Source of the DNA: Lycium barbarum
Taxonomy: Eukaryota > Streptophyta > Magnoliopsida > Solanales > Solanaceae
Length of the DNA stretch: 64,000 nucleotides
NCBI RefSeq assembly: GCF_019175385.1
Contig: NC_083338.1
Location: forward strand, 94,199,777 to 94,263,776
Direction: 5' to 3'
Shown here one piece after another: positions 11,920-21,703 of the stretch (within the stretch, counting starts at the first letter, position 1; each line of letters opens with the position of its first letter). The position numbers and the translations under genes were made by a program. The notes below the pieces were generated by a model, which was not told where the DNA came from, did not search any database, and saw only the letters and a program-made list of their open reading frames with translations.

Positions 11920-12876
11920 ATGCCTGTAAAGAGAAAGGCTACGGCAGCCCAAAAGGGCAAGACAACGACCTAAAAGCGGGCTGAAAGAGCACCGCCCACG
12001 GTTGTTGAGGAAAGTGAGTCCCAGAATGCGGCTCAATCTCAGTCCTCCCATTCAGTGCCTATCTCTGAGGAGCGTGAGGGAGCCTCAGCCCTAGCTCCAG
12101 CACCTCCAGTTCCTCCACCGGATGCTTCAGGCCAAGATGTAAAAGAGGCCATTCATTTGCTTACTCAATTGGTTGCTGCCCAGACCCAGCGGCAGGGTAC
12201 AGGGCAAGGTGATAGGGCTGCTAGTGCAAGGGCCCGTGATTTTATTAGCTTGAACCCTCCAGAATTCTTTGGATCAAAGCCGGATGAGGACCCTCAGAAT
12301 TTTATTGATTGAATGTTGAGGACACTTCGGTTGATACATGCTTTGGACACCGAATTGGTGGAGTTAGCATCCTATAGATTGAGGGATGTTGCGGTTCATT
12401 GGTACACTGTTTGGATGGCTTCACGGGGAGCCAATGCGCCTCCCCCGGTATGGCAAGAATTTGTAGATGCTTTCCTCCGATATTACCTGCCTACAGAAGT
12501 TCGGCGAGCTAGAGTCGATAAGTTCTTGAGTTGGAGGCAAGGAAGCATGAGTGCTTTAGAGTATAGTCTCCGCTTCAATTCTTTGGCTAGGTATGCTTCG
12601 GCCATGGTAGCGAATATGGGTGATCGAGTGCACCGATTTGTGAACAGCCTAGGGCCACATTTGATAGATAGGTGCTTGATTGCGTCCCTTCAGGACAATA
12701 TGGATATTTCACGCATTCAAGCCCATGCTCAGAATTTAGAAGAAAGCCAACAACAACAAAGAAGTGAGCGTGAGCATGATAGAGGGTATAACAAGAGGGC
12801 TAGATCTTTGGGTCCGATAAGTGAATATAGGGGGGGCACAAACAGCAGTTTTCTAGGCATTCAGGACATTCTATGA
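11920..12876 (+). pseudogene. gag: E4 gag, N-terminal and capsid part, with stops
   Basis: The frame starts at ATG 11920 with the basic motif MPVKRKATAAQKGK. A TAA at 11971-11973 and a TGA at 12310-12312 interrupt it. Recognisable parts in order are a proline-rich segment, a helix with LLTQLVAAQTQRQ, then the retrotransposon gag (capsid-like) domain with ELASYRLRDVAVHWY and FLRYYLPTEVRRAR, ending in a glutamine/arginine-rich region. A frame change near 12870 separates it from the zinc knuckle. Gag would form the cytoplasmic particle that packages element RNA. The stops and frame change make this copy non-functional. Confidence 0.88.
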
Positions 12877-13802
12877 CTAGTGCGCCTCCACGGTTTTCAG
12901 GCCAGAGATTTGATAGATCTACTCATTCTGGGCTGAGTCAGAGCCTTTCGGGATCTCAGTTCAGGGGTGATTCGAGTCAGGCGAGGCCACCCGTGCCACG
13001 ATGTTCCCAGTGTGCGAAGTTACATTGGGGTCGGTGCCGATTGGGTTTAGAGGTTTGCTATTCATATGGTCGGCCAGGCCATATTATGCGTGATTGCCCC
13101 TCAGTTGGTGGTAGAGGTAGGACCCAGCCTTCGGGGTCGGTAGCCGGATCTTCGTCATCTATACGCCCTATGAGGACAGGTTCACATGTGCCAGTCGGCC
13201 ATGGTAGAGGCAGAGGGAGAGTCCCCAATTCTAGCAGTCATCAACACCATATTTATGCTTTGGCTGGACGCCAAGATCTTGAGTCTTCTCCTGATATTTT
13301 CACAGTTATATTATCGGTATTTTCTCATGATGTATATGCTTTGATAGATCTGGGATCCACATTGTCATATGTTACTCCGTATATTGCGGGTTGGTTTAGA
13401 GTTAAATCGGAGTCGATCAAACCTTTTGAGGTGTCTATACCCGTTGGTGAATCGGTAATAGCTAGCCGAGTATATAGAAACTGCATAGTTGTGATTTATG
13501 ACCGTCGTACTATGATTTACTTGCATCAGTTAAAAATGGTGGATTTTGATATTATTATTTTCATGGATTGGTTGGCTTCTTGCTATGCCAATGTTGATTA
13601 TAGAATGAAAATGGTTCGTTTCCGATTTCTGAGAGAACCAGTTTTAGAATGGAAAGGGAATACTGCGTCACCAAAAGGTAGGTTTATTTCCTATCTCAAG
13701 GCAAGGAAAATGATCACAAAAGGTTGCATTAATCATCTAGTTCGGGTTCAAGATGTAGAAGCTGAACCGCCAACTTTTCAGTCAGTCCCCGTGGTGAATT
13801 AA
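12873..13802 (+). pseudogene. E4 gag zinc knuckle and protease
   Basis: This open segment carries a CX2C pair followed by a knuckle at about 13050-13095 in which one cysteine has become tyrosine (CYSYGRPGHIMRDC), so zinc binding is probably lost. After an arginine/glycine-rich linker comes the protease region with ALIDLGSTLSYVTPY, where related copies read DPGS at the active-site loop. The aspartate is kept but the next residue is changed. It continues to a TAA at 13800-13802. Protease normally cleaves the gag-pol polyprotein inside the particle. The segment lies one frame away from upstream gag. Confidence 0.82.
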
Positions 13803-14668
13803 TTTTCGGATGTATTCTCGGAAGAGCTTTCAGGCCTCCCTCCCGAGCGGGAGATTGATTTTGCTATTGATGTGTTGCCAGACACCAAGCCTATATCTAT
13901 TCCACCTTATAGAATGGCTCCTGCAGAGTTGAAAGATTTGAAGGAGCAATTGAAAGACTTGCTTGAGAAAGGCTTTATTAGGCCTAGTTCATCCCCGTGG
14001 GGAGCACCCGTATTGTTTTCCTGAAAAAAAGATGGCTCCTTGAGAATGTGCATTGACTATCGGCAAATGAACAAGGTGACGATTAAGAATAAATATCCTC
14101 TTCCGAGGATTGATGATTATTTGACCAATTACAAGGCGCCAAATGGTTTTTAAAGATAGATTTGGGATCCAGGTATCATCAATTGAGAGTTAGGGAGAAA
14201 GATATCCCTAAGACAGCCTTCAGAACAAGATATGACCATTTTGAGTTCCGAGTAATGTCATTTGGGCTAACTAATACACCGGCATTATTTATGAATTTGA
14301 TGAACGATGTGTTCAGGCCTTTCCTAGATCTATTTGTGATTGTATTCATCGATGATATCTTGGTATATTCTAGATCCGAGGCAGAACATGCGGATTATTT
14401 GCGTACTGTCCTTAGAGTTCTTCAAACTCGAGAGTTGTTTGCAAAATTTTCCAAGTGTGAGTTTTGGTTGAACTCTGTGACATTTCTGGGGCAAATTGTT
14501 TCAGCTGATGGTATTCGGGTAGATAGCCAAAAGATTGAGGCCGTGAAGACTTGTCCAAGGCCCACAACTCCTACGGAGCTTCGTAGCTTTCTGGGCTTAG
14601 CAGGTTATTACAGGAGATTTGTTAAAGGTTTTTCTTCTATTTCTGCACCACTCACAAATCTAACCTAG
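13803..14668 (+). pseudogene. E4 reverse transcriptase, broken
   Basis: Directly after the TAA, the same frame gives [14 protein letters not shown] and a typical gypsy RT start ([16 protein letters not shown], then a [12 protein letters not shown] block) interrupted by a TGA at 14022-14024. A frameshift lies near 14110-14155, after LPRIDD. The palm continues from 14162 with the catalytic box FIDDILVYS (FIDD at 14345-14356) and [15 protein letters not shown], and a TAG closes it at 14666-14668. RT would copy element RNA to DNA; the two aspartates of the box are intact but the polypeptide is not continuous. Confidence 0.9.
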
Positions 14669-15150
14669 AAATCAGCAAAGTTTCAATGGACAGATGCTTG
14701 TGAACGTAGTTTCCAAGAGCTAAAAGATAGATTGACTTCTGCCCAGTCCTACCACTTCTAGAGGGATTGGAAGGTTATGTTGTTTATTGCGATGCTTCAG
14801 GCATTGGGCTAGGCTGTGTGTTGATGCAACATGGTAAGGTGATTGCGTATGCTTCAAGGCAATTACGAAAACATGAGAAAGATTATCCAACCGATGACCT
14901 TGAATTGGCTGTAGTAATTCATGCATTAAAGATGTGGACATTACTTGTATGGTGTTCATGTGGATATTTACATAGATCATAAAAGCCTTCAGTATATCTT
15001 CAAGCAAAAAGAGTTGAATTTACGGCAACGACGATGGTTGGAATTGCTAAAAGATTATGATGTTGATATCCTATATCACCCCGGAAAGGCAAATTTTGTG
15101 GCTGACACTCTTAGCCGTAGATCCATGGGAAGTTTGTGTGATGTACGACC
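14669..15150 (+). pseudogene. E4 RNase H, broken
   Basis: The RT connection [18 protein letters not shown] is followed by a stop and frame changes near 14750-14765. The RNase H domain follows with [17 protein letters not shown] (first catalytic Asp), [20 protein letters not shown] (Glu) and, after another frame change near 14945, [18 protein letters not shown] and [17 protein letters not shown] (Asp residues). RNase H removes RNA from the hybrid during reverse transcription. All the expected motifs are visible but spread over more than one frame. Confidence 0.87.
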
Positions 15151-16273
15151 AGAGAAAAGAGACATGGCTCGTGAGCTCCAGCAGTTAGCTAGCCTAGGAG
15201 TTCGAGTAGTGGACTCAGGTAGCAGGGAGACTACCATTCAGAATTTACCAGTCTCGTCGCTAGTAGTGGGAGTGAAAGAGCGAAAATACGAAGATCCCAT
15301 GCTAATGCATTACAGAGATACACTCCCTCAGAAGGAGAAGTCACCATTTGAGATTGCAGGAGACGGAGTTCTCCGATGCCGAGGCAGATTATGTGTTCCT
15401 GATGTGGCAGGATTAAGCCACCAAATATTGAGAGAAGCTCATTGCTCCCATTATTCTGTCCACCCCGGAGCAATGAAAATGTACCATGATCTTAAGTCTA
15501 TAAATTGGTGGAATGGGATGAAGAAATATATAGCAGAATTTGTAGCTTAATGTCCCAACTGTCAACAAGTAAAAATAGAGTACCAGAAGCCAGGCGGATT
15601 GTCGCAGGCTATAGAAATTCCAACTTGGAAGTGGGAAGTAATTAACATGGACTTCATTACAGGCTTTCCCCGTTATCGACGCAAGTATGACTCTATATGA
15701 GTGATTGTGGATAGGCTCACGAAGTCAGCTCATTTCTTACCAGTCAGAACTACATATATGGCAGAAGATTATGCAAAGCTTTATGTTAAAGATATAGTGT
15801 GACTCCATGGTGTTCCAGTATCGATTATCTCTGATAGAGGGACTCAGTTTACAGCTAATTTTTGGAAGTCCTTCCAAGAGGGTTTAGGGACTCGAGTAAG
15901 CCTTAGCACGGCATTGCACCCACAGACCGATGGACAAGCTGAACGTACTATTCAGACCCTTGAGGATATGTTACGGGCATGTATGTTGGATTTCAGAGGA
16001 AATTGAGATGATCACTTACCCCTTATTGAGTTTGCTTATAACAATAGTTATCATTCTAGCATCCAAATGGCACCGTATGAGGCTTTATATGGACGAAAGT
16101 GTAGATCCCCAGTTGGATGGTTTGAAGCACGAGAGACTAAATTGATAGGGCCAGACTTGGTCCAGCAAGCCATAGAAAAAGTTAAGCTCATACAAGGTCG
16201 ACTATTAGCAGCCCAAAGTCGTCAAAAGTCCTATGCGAATAATCGTCGAAGGGACTTAGAGTTCCAAGTTTAA
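15151..16273 (+). pseudogene. E4 integrase, with several in-frame stops
   Basis: The N-terminal HHCC finger is visible: histidines in [16 protein letters not shown], cysteines in CPNCQQVK just after a TAA at 15548-15550. The DDE core follows: MDFITGFPR (first Asp near 15650), SDRGTQF (second Asp near 15832) and [11 protein letters not shown] (Glu near 15940). Further in-frame TGA codons occur around 15698, 15801 and 16004. The region ends with NNSYHSSIQMAPYEALYGRKC and a basic stretch. Several stops sit where related proteins have Trp, Gln or Arg, as expected from C-to-T and G-to-A decay of methylated DNA. Confidence 0.88.
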
Positions 16274-16633
16274 GATTGGGCATTCTTAAAGGTGTGCCGA
16301 TGAAGGGCGTTATGAGATTTGTCAAAAAGGGGAGGTTAAGTCCCAGTTTTCCATGTTTCGATGCTTCGTAAATGTGTTGGAGATCCTACTAAAATCGTGC
16401 CAGTAAATGATGTTCAAGTGACAAAAAAGTTGACTTATGAAGAGGTACCCATTGCCATATTAGATAGGAAAGTACAGAGGCTTAGAAACAAAGAAGTGGT
16501 CTCAGTTAAGGTTTTGTGGAGAAACAATAACCGAGAGGAAATGACATGGGAAGCGGAAGAAAATATGAAATCCAAGTACCCGTACTTATTTCAGCCCCTA
16601 GAAGAGATCCAAGATGAGACATCAAGATCATGA
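16274..16633 (+). pseudogene. E4 integrase C-terminus with chromodomain-like tail
   Basis: After a decayed linker (stops around 16274-16320) the segment from about 16350 reads VFHVSMLRKCVGDP, the usual gypsy integrase C-terminus, then LDRKVQRLRNKEVVSVKVLW and MTWEAEENMKSKYPYLF, which fits the diverged plant chromodomain of Tekay-type elements. It ends at TGA 16631-16633. In the family this tail is thought to guide integration to heterochromatin. The identification as chromodomain rests on position and the VLW / TWE pattern; a profile search would settle it. Confidence 0.75.
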
Positions 16634-16836
16634 GGTATGTATGCTTCCTTTTTATGCATTTGGGTTATGTGCGGCCAAACTCTATTGCTTTTATGTTGTG
16701 GCCCTGTGAGGCATTGTTATTATGGGCTGTTGTGACTGGATGATAGTACCATATTACAGGGGAAACTCTGGCAAATTTTTTATAGAATCCCCGAGAACCT
16801 AACATTCGAGGACGAATGTTCTTAAGGGTGGAAGAA
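16634..16836 (+). other. E4 3' untranslated region, hairpin and polypurine tract
   Basis: Contains the block GCCCTGTGAGGCATTG to ACAGGGGAAACTCTGGC, then the inverted repeat AACATTCG-AGGA-CGAATGTT at 16801-16820, then the purine-rich tract GGGTGGAAGAA ending at the 3' LTR. The tract would prime plus-strand DNA synthesis. Confidence 0.75.
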
Positions 16837-19211
16837 TGTTACACCTCGGAAAATATTCCGTTGATGCGCAGTGAATAGACTAACGAAGTATACGATGTTT
16901 TGGAGAAGAGTTATAACGTCCCTTAGATTGTTAGTGAGGAGCCAAACAAGTGTCAAGAAGGTTCCATAAGGATTGGAGATCGAACGAAACGACGGAATCC
17001 ATTTCAGAGAAGTGGAGTTATACGACCACTTATACGGTCCGTATAACTTTATACAGTCCGTATAAGGGGTCCGTATAACTCCTAGCAGGGATATGATTTT
17101 CTGGTTGGTGAACCACGGCCACTTATATGGACCGTACAATACTATACGGACTGTATAACTGTCTGTATAATACACGACGGGCTGATTTTTAGTTTTGTAT
17201 AAATAGATGCCTTGGGTTCTTTTACTTCATTTTTCATCTTCTAAAAGTATTGAGATCTCAAAACCCTTCTCTAAGCACATTCCACTCAATTTCAAGAAAA
17301 CACAAAGATCAAAAAACTAGAATCAGGTGTTTATGTGTTAGAAAGCTTCCAAGGGTTAGAGGACCATAAAAGATTCCATTAGAGGTGAACTAGGGTTTTG
17401 GTTCAAGTGAAGTATTTCCACTCAAGGTTCATTCCTACACCACATAAGGTAATTTTTATGGTATTTCCATGTTTTTTAAGGTATTGAGACATTGAAAGAC
17501 TTGGATTGTACAAGAATATAGAAAATGGGTCTTGAATGTGAGAATAGTGATGTTTGTGAGTAGTAGCTTGGGTTTAGTAATGATTCTTGACACATTATGA
17601 TTATAATCATTTTATAAATGATATTGAGAACATGGGATAAACATTGTATATGAGCGGATGTAATAGTGTGCTATGGCCATGGATATGGATGATTGAAAGT
17701 GAATTGAGAAGTAAGGATAATGTAGGTGAATAAATACCATTGTTATGATGTTGTGAATGTTATTATTGATGTTTGGGAGTTGATATATGATATGGAGGAA
17801 GTCGTATAAATAAAGGAGATGCTGTCCAATTTTCTCTATCTTTAGTCATGTATGCTAAGCTATCAATTTTCTAATGATAGTATAACTCTAATGAAGGTAG
17901 AAACGTGAGCATTGAAGGAGAACGTGTAAGTGATAGAATAGTTGAACGGAAAGGTATGTAAGGCTAACCCTTCTTTCATAAGGCATGGTTCTTTTGCCAA
18001 ATATCTAATCTTCTATGAGCCTATGATGTCCTCCAAATGATGCTATCTTCAAAAGCTACTAAGCTCATGATTCTCGATATGTTACGATTGTACTAAATTC
18101 CTTATATGATGAGTAATCCTCTAAGGATAGATGTAATGAACGACGATAGTAATGATGCTAAAGATGCTTATGAGCTTTTATGTATAGGTTTCTATGTATG
18201 ACTATCATGAAACCCCGAGCTTATATGGCTGGGTAGAATATATATATATTGCACGCGCACCACTGCAGTTGGGTACGGATAAACCTGAGCCTTGGTAGGG
18301 CCAGGTATGTATACTCACCGAGCCTTGCCATGGCCGGGTATGCGAAACACTGAACCTTCATGGTCGGGTATGCTATGTACATGATATGGATATGTATAGG
18401 ATATAAATATGAGTATAAATACGAATATGCTATGAATATGACTATGTAAACGAATCATGAATATGAATATGAATACGATTATGAATTTGAATATGAATAT
18501 GATTATGAATATGAATATTGGTATGAAAGTGTAAATGAGTACGGATACGGATATGGATGTATGTACACGGTTACGCATTAGAAATGGAATGTCCCTATGA
18601 AAAACAAGTAAGTGTTTATGACGTTGGATATACTACCTCCCATCTTATGTTATTTCTTATGTTGCTCCTTATGCTTCTATAATGATGTTGATCATGCTTT
18701 ACATAATCAGTACATTCTTCGTACTGACGTCCTTTTGTTTGTGGACGCTGCGTCATGCCCGCAGGTGGCCAGGGAGAAAGACTTGATCCATAGCTTTACT
18801 ACTCAAGGACTACATAGCGGAGCTCTATTTCATTCGGAGCTACAACTTTTGGTATTTATTCTTTTGTGTACATATTTATGGGCATGCCGGGGTCCTGTCC
18901 CGCCTATATGATATGACATACTCTCCTTCGAGGCTCGTAGACATATGTATATGGTTAGATGTGCTTGGACTTGTCATCCTATATTTTGGATATCATTTTG
19001 TTAGCCTCGTCGTCTTATGTACATCTGTATCGGCATTGTTACTGATGAGGATATATATGTATTGTTGCCCAATAGAATTTGTAGGAATGATGGATGGAAA
19101 GTATGATTTAGCTATGTGGCTCACCTAGATGTAAATGTGAAAGTATGATAAGAGGTGCCCAGGTAGGTTAGCACCGGGTGCCCGTCGCGGCCCTCCGGTT
19201 CGGTCGTGACA
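16837..19211 (+). repeat. E4 3' LTR
   Basis: 2,375 bp, from TGTTACACCTCGG to GGTCGTGACA, followed by the target-site copy TCTGT. It contains the U3 palindromes (17028-17172), TATAAATA at 17198-17205, GTATGTAAGGC at 17954-17964 and the hairpin TCAGTAC/GTACTGA at 18707-18727. Scattered substitutions and small indels relative to 9342-11710 indicate substantial age. Confidence 0.92.
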
Positions 19212-21412
19212 TCTGTTTTAAACATGTCACTCTTTCTTCTCTCATCTCCCCTCTTTTTTTCCTACTATACACACATCACACATACCGGGCATTTGTCATT
19301 TATATTTCTTTTGTTTCGTTGATCAGCCTTATTTTGGTTTCGCTTCCCTTCATATCAGTAATAACAACCTTCTGTCATGTAATCGTTTGAGTAAATTCCT
19401 ATATATATAACCTAAACTATAACACAGAACACAACTGCGGTCATAAGGTTTCCAACTTGCCAGGCAAGGGGCTTTTGTGAACACATCTCTTTTACTCGCT
19501 TTTCTCGAGGTCTCACCGAGGTCAATAAGGCTGGCTTATAGTGATATGAAAGTTTTCCTCCCACTATTATCGTCAGGTGAAACCTAACTTAATAATCTGA
19601 TTCGGCGTGTCACGCATCGGCTTATACATATACATCAAGTTTATATCATAACTTAATGTTCCCCAAAACGAAGAGTGTTAGCAAAATTTTCTAACTTGCA
19701 ACTTCTTCTAGAGTGCTTATCCCTTTAATTCTCCTTAGTGTATAAAACTTCTTTCTATCCCAAGCACTTCACTACCCCTTCTCATGTTCCTTGTTCCATC
19801 CTAACCTATTCATCATTCCCTTAGCTTAATACGTACTTACCATGTTTATCCCGCATTTTACTACTAACTCTGTCCTTAATCACTCATTGCTAGGCCTTTT
19901 CTTTCTCTTCACAACAATCCTGCCTACAGTTCCTATAATTTCCTTTAGATTCCTAGAAGAATTTCGGCAGAGTTTCCTTTAAAAACATAACAATCCCAAA
20001 CCTACACACAACCCAGAAACACATCCCATGCCCTAAAGGCCACATACAGAAACACATATAATATACAGCTCGGCAACACAAGGCTGACTACTATAAAAGG
20101 ATTAAGTAATAGGCTTGTCTCATAAGTTGTACCTACACACTCTTTCTAGAATTCCATCGTTTTACACATTATGTCAATCAACTCTCTCTTCGTGGAGGTT
20201 TACTTACTCATAAATCATAATTCTGGCTATCACTTAGTCACTAACAGGCATAGACATCTCAAATCGCTGATTTGGCTCAGGTTTCAACCAAATACACCCC
20301 GCAACACAAGGAGTGATATATGACAGCTTAGGACCTGAATCAATCGATACGTATACACCATAAGAGAGTACTGATAATATACCTGGAACAACATCAGGGG
20401 GAAAACTCAAGATCCGGTCGCCCAGCTAATGCATAGGGGTGATGCTGGGATCCACTCAGATTGTGCATTCCTCCTTTGTCCCTATCATAGCTTGCTAATA
20501 CCTGCGGTCTTTAACTCGGAGGGCGTATCGATGATGAAGAGCCAACTGCTAACCCTCTGTGCTGAACCTTATCTTTACCGCGTAGCGATGGACAGTCGTA
20601 CCTGAAATGGCCTGGCCGAGCGCAAGCATAACATGCATTCAAACCCAAGCAGCACGGTAAAAAATGTAACTTGCCACACCAAATACACCATGGTACAGGT
20701 AATCTCATCTGGCTTGAGTCACCCCTGTTCTGGGAATTAAGAACTCTAAAACTCTGAACTTGCCCCATGCAAGTAGATCTATCAACCCTGGGTCCAGAAA
20801 ACTGTGGTGGCGCACTAGCTGCTGAACGGGCTGAGTGCTTAGAAAATTGCTCCCTCTGAGTGCCTCTAGACTCATGATCAACCCATGAACTCTTGACCCT
20901 TTTCCTCCAACCTTGTAACCATGGCTCGCACCCTGTCGCTGAGCTTGCGTGGCTACTAATTGGGTCAGCAAAAAGATGGCTTGTCTCATCTCCTGGCTTA
21001 AGGTATCTGATGGAGGAACTGGGTGTGGTGAAGCTAAGGTTGAAGCTCCTCTTTGCTCCTCTAAAGTGGGTGAAGTATGAGAGAACCGAAATAGGGCCTT
21101 ACTCCGGGGCTCGCCCTTCTCCATATCCGTAGACGGTTCCCGTTCAATCCTCTCTTCGACCACTATCTTGCCCTTCTGGGCTGTTGTAGCTTTTCCTCTC
21201 ATCATCTGAAAACATAATGCACGGTTAGGGAAAAGGGAATTCTTATATTATATCTCTATTGCACGATCTATAAGGAAGAAGGATGGTCATCATTACTAAA
21301 TGCCCCGCGGCCTCTTGTTTATAAGTGTGGCGTGCTTCACACACATAAACAAGACTCTACTGGATACAGCTCGTAGACACACCCAAGGACGGAACTGCTC
21401 TGATACCACTTC
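19212..21412 (-). other. E3 interior, 5' part
   Basis: Continuation of E3 beyond the E4 insertion (19212-19216 is the duplicated TCTGT). On the minus strand it holds, from right to left, the primer-binding site at 21397-21408 (perfect 12-base match to the initiator tRNA-Met end), the leader, a decayed gag/protease (20270-21205), and a block at about 19960-20050 with GGAAACTCTGCCGAAA that resembles the post-pol block. From 19217 to about 19950 nothing coding is recognisable. The block occurs a second time at 6960-7060, next to the polypurine tract. Confidence 0.65.
20270..21205 (-). pseudogene. E3 gag/protease pseudogene lacking the capsid core
   Basis: The minus-strand frame starts at an ATG pair (21205/21202) right after a TTTTCAG. 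It has the basic N-terminus RGKATTAQKGK and a helix LLTQLVATQAQRQ, then jumps directly to the linker before the zinc knuckle, so the capsid-like domain is deleted. The knuckle CYACARPGHFRYDC (CX2CX4HX4C) is intact after a frameshift near 20740. Downstream, in pieces with stops, come a YALAGRPDLE motif and a protease-like IDSGPKLSYITP at about 20340-20400. No RT follows. Gag N-terminus plus knuckle without capsid could not assemble a normal particle. Confidence 0.75.
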
Positions 21413-21703
21413 TGTCACGACCCAACTAGGGGCCATGACGGGTACCCGGAACTACCCTACCGAGCACCACCCATTATACTTGTCATCAAACTCTTCCTTA
21501 ATATACATTACTCTCAGCACGGATCTTTCCATAATACAATCATCATCATTTCCAAAATACATCTACCTTTGTGTACATAAGCCTACGAGGCTATCAAAAG
21601 TGATATACAAATGTACACTGTAGTAATCATGAGACACCTACTACCCACACATAAGTATCTACATGCCTCTACAAGAATACTGAGACATAAGGATGAAATA
21701 GGA
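21413..21703 (-). repeat. E3 5' LTR, part before the E5 insertion
   Basis: Plus-strand text starts TGTCACGACCC directly after the primer-binding site and matches 4580-4860 closely. It is interrupted at 21704 by E5; the last five bases (21699-21703, TAGGA) are the target site, and the LTR resumes at 31640 with CAGGA. Confidence 0.82.

Larger units (their letters stand above)
9342..19211 (+). mobile_element. E4: complete but inactive Tekay/Del-like chromovirus
   Basis: A full-length 9,870-bp Ty3/gypsy element flanked by a perfect 5-bp target-site duplication TCTGT (9337-9341 and 19212-19216). The LTRs are 9342-11710 and 16837-19211. The interior shows a primer-binding site, gag, zinc knuckle, protease, RT, RNase H, integrase, chromodomain-like C-terminus and polypurine tract, in the order typical of chromoviruses. 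Multiple stops and frameshifts break gag and pol, so it cannot transpose alone. The two LTRs differ at scattered positions, indicating an older insertion than E10. It is inserted in the interior of E3, in the opposite orientation. Confidence 0.93.
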
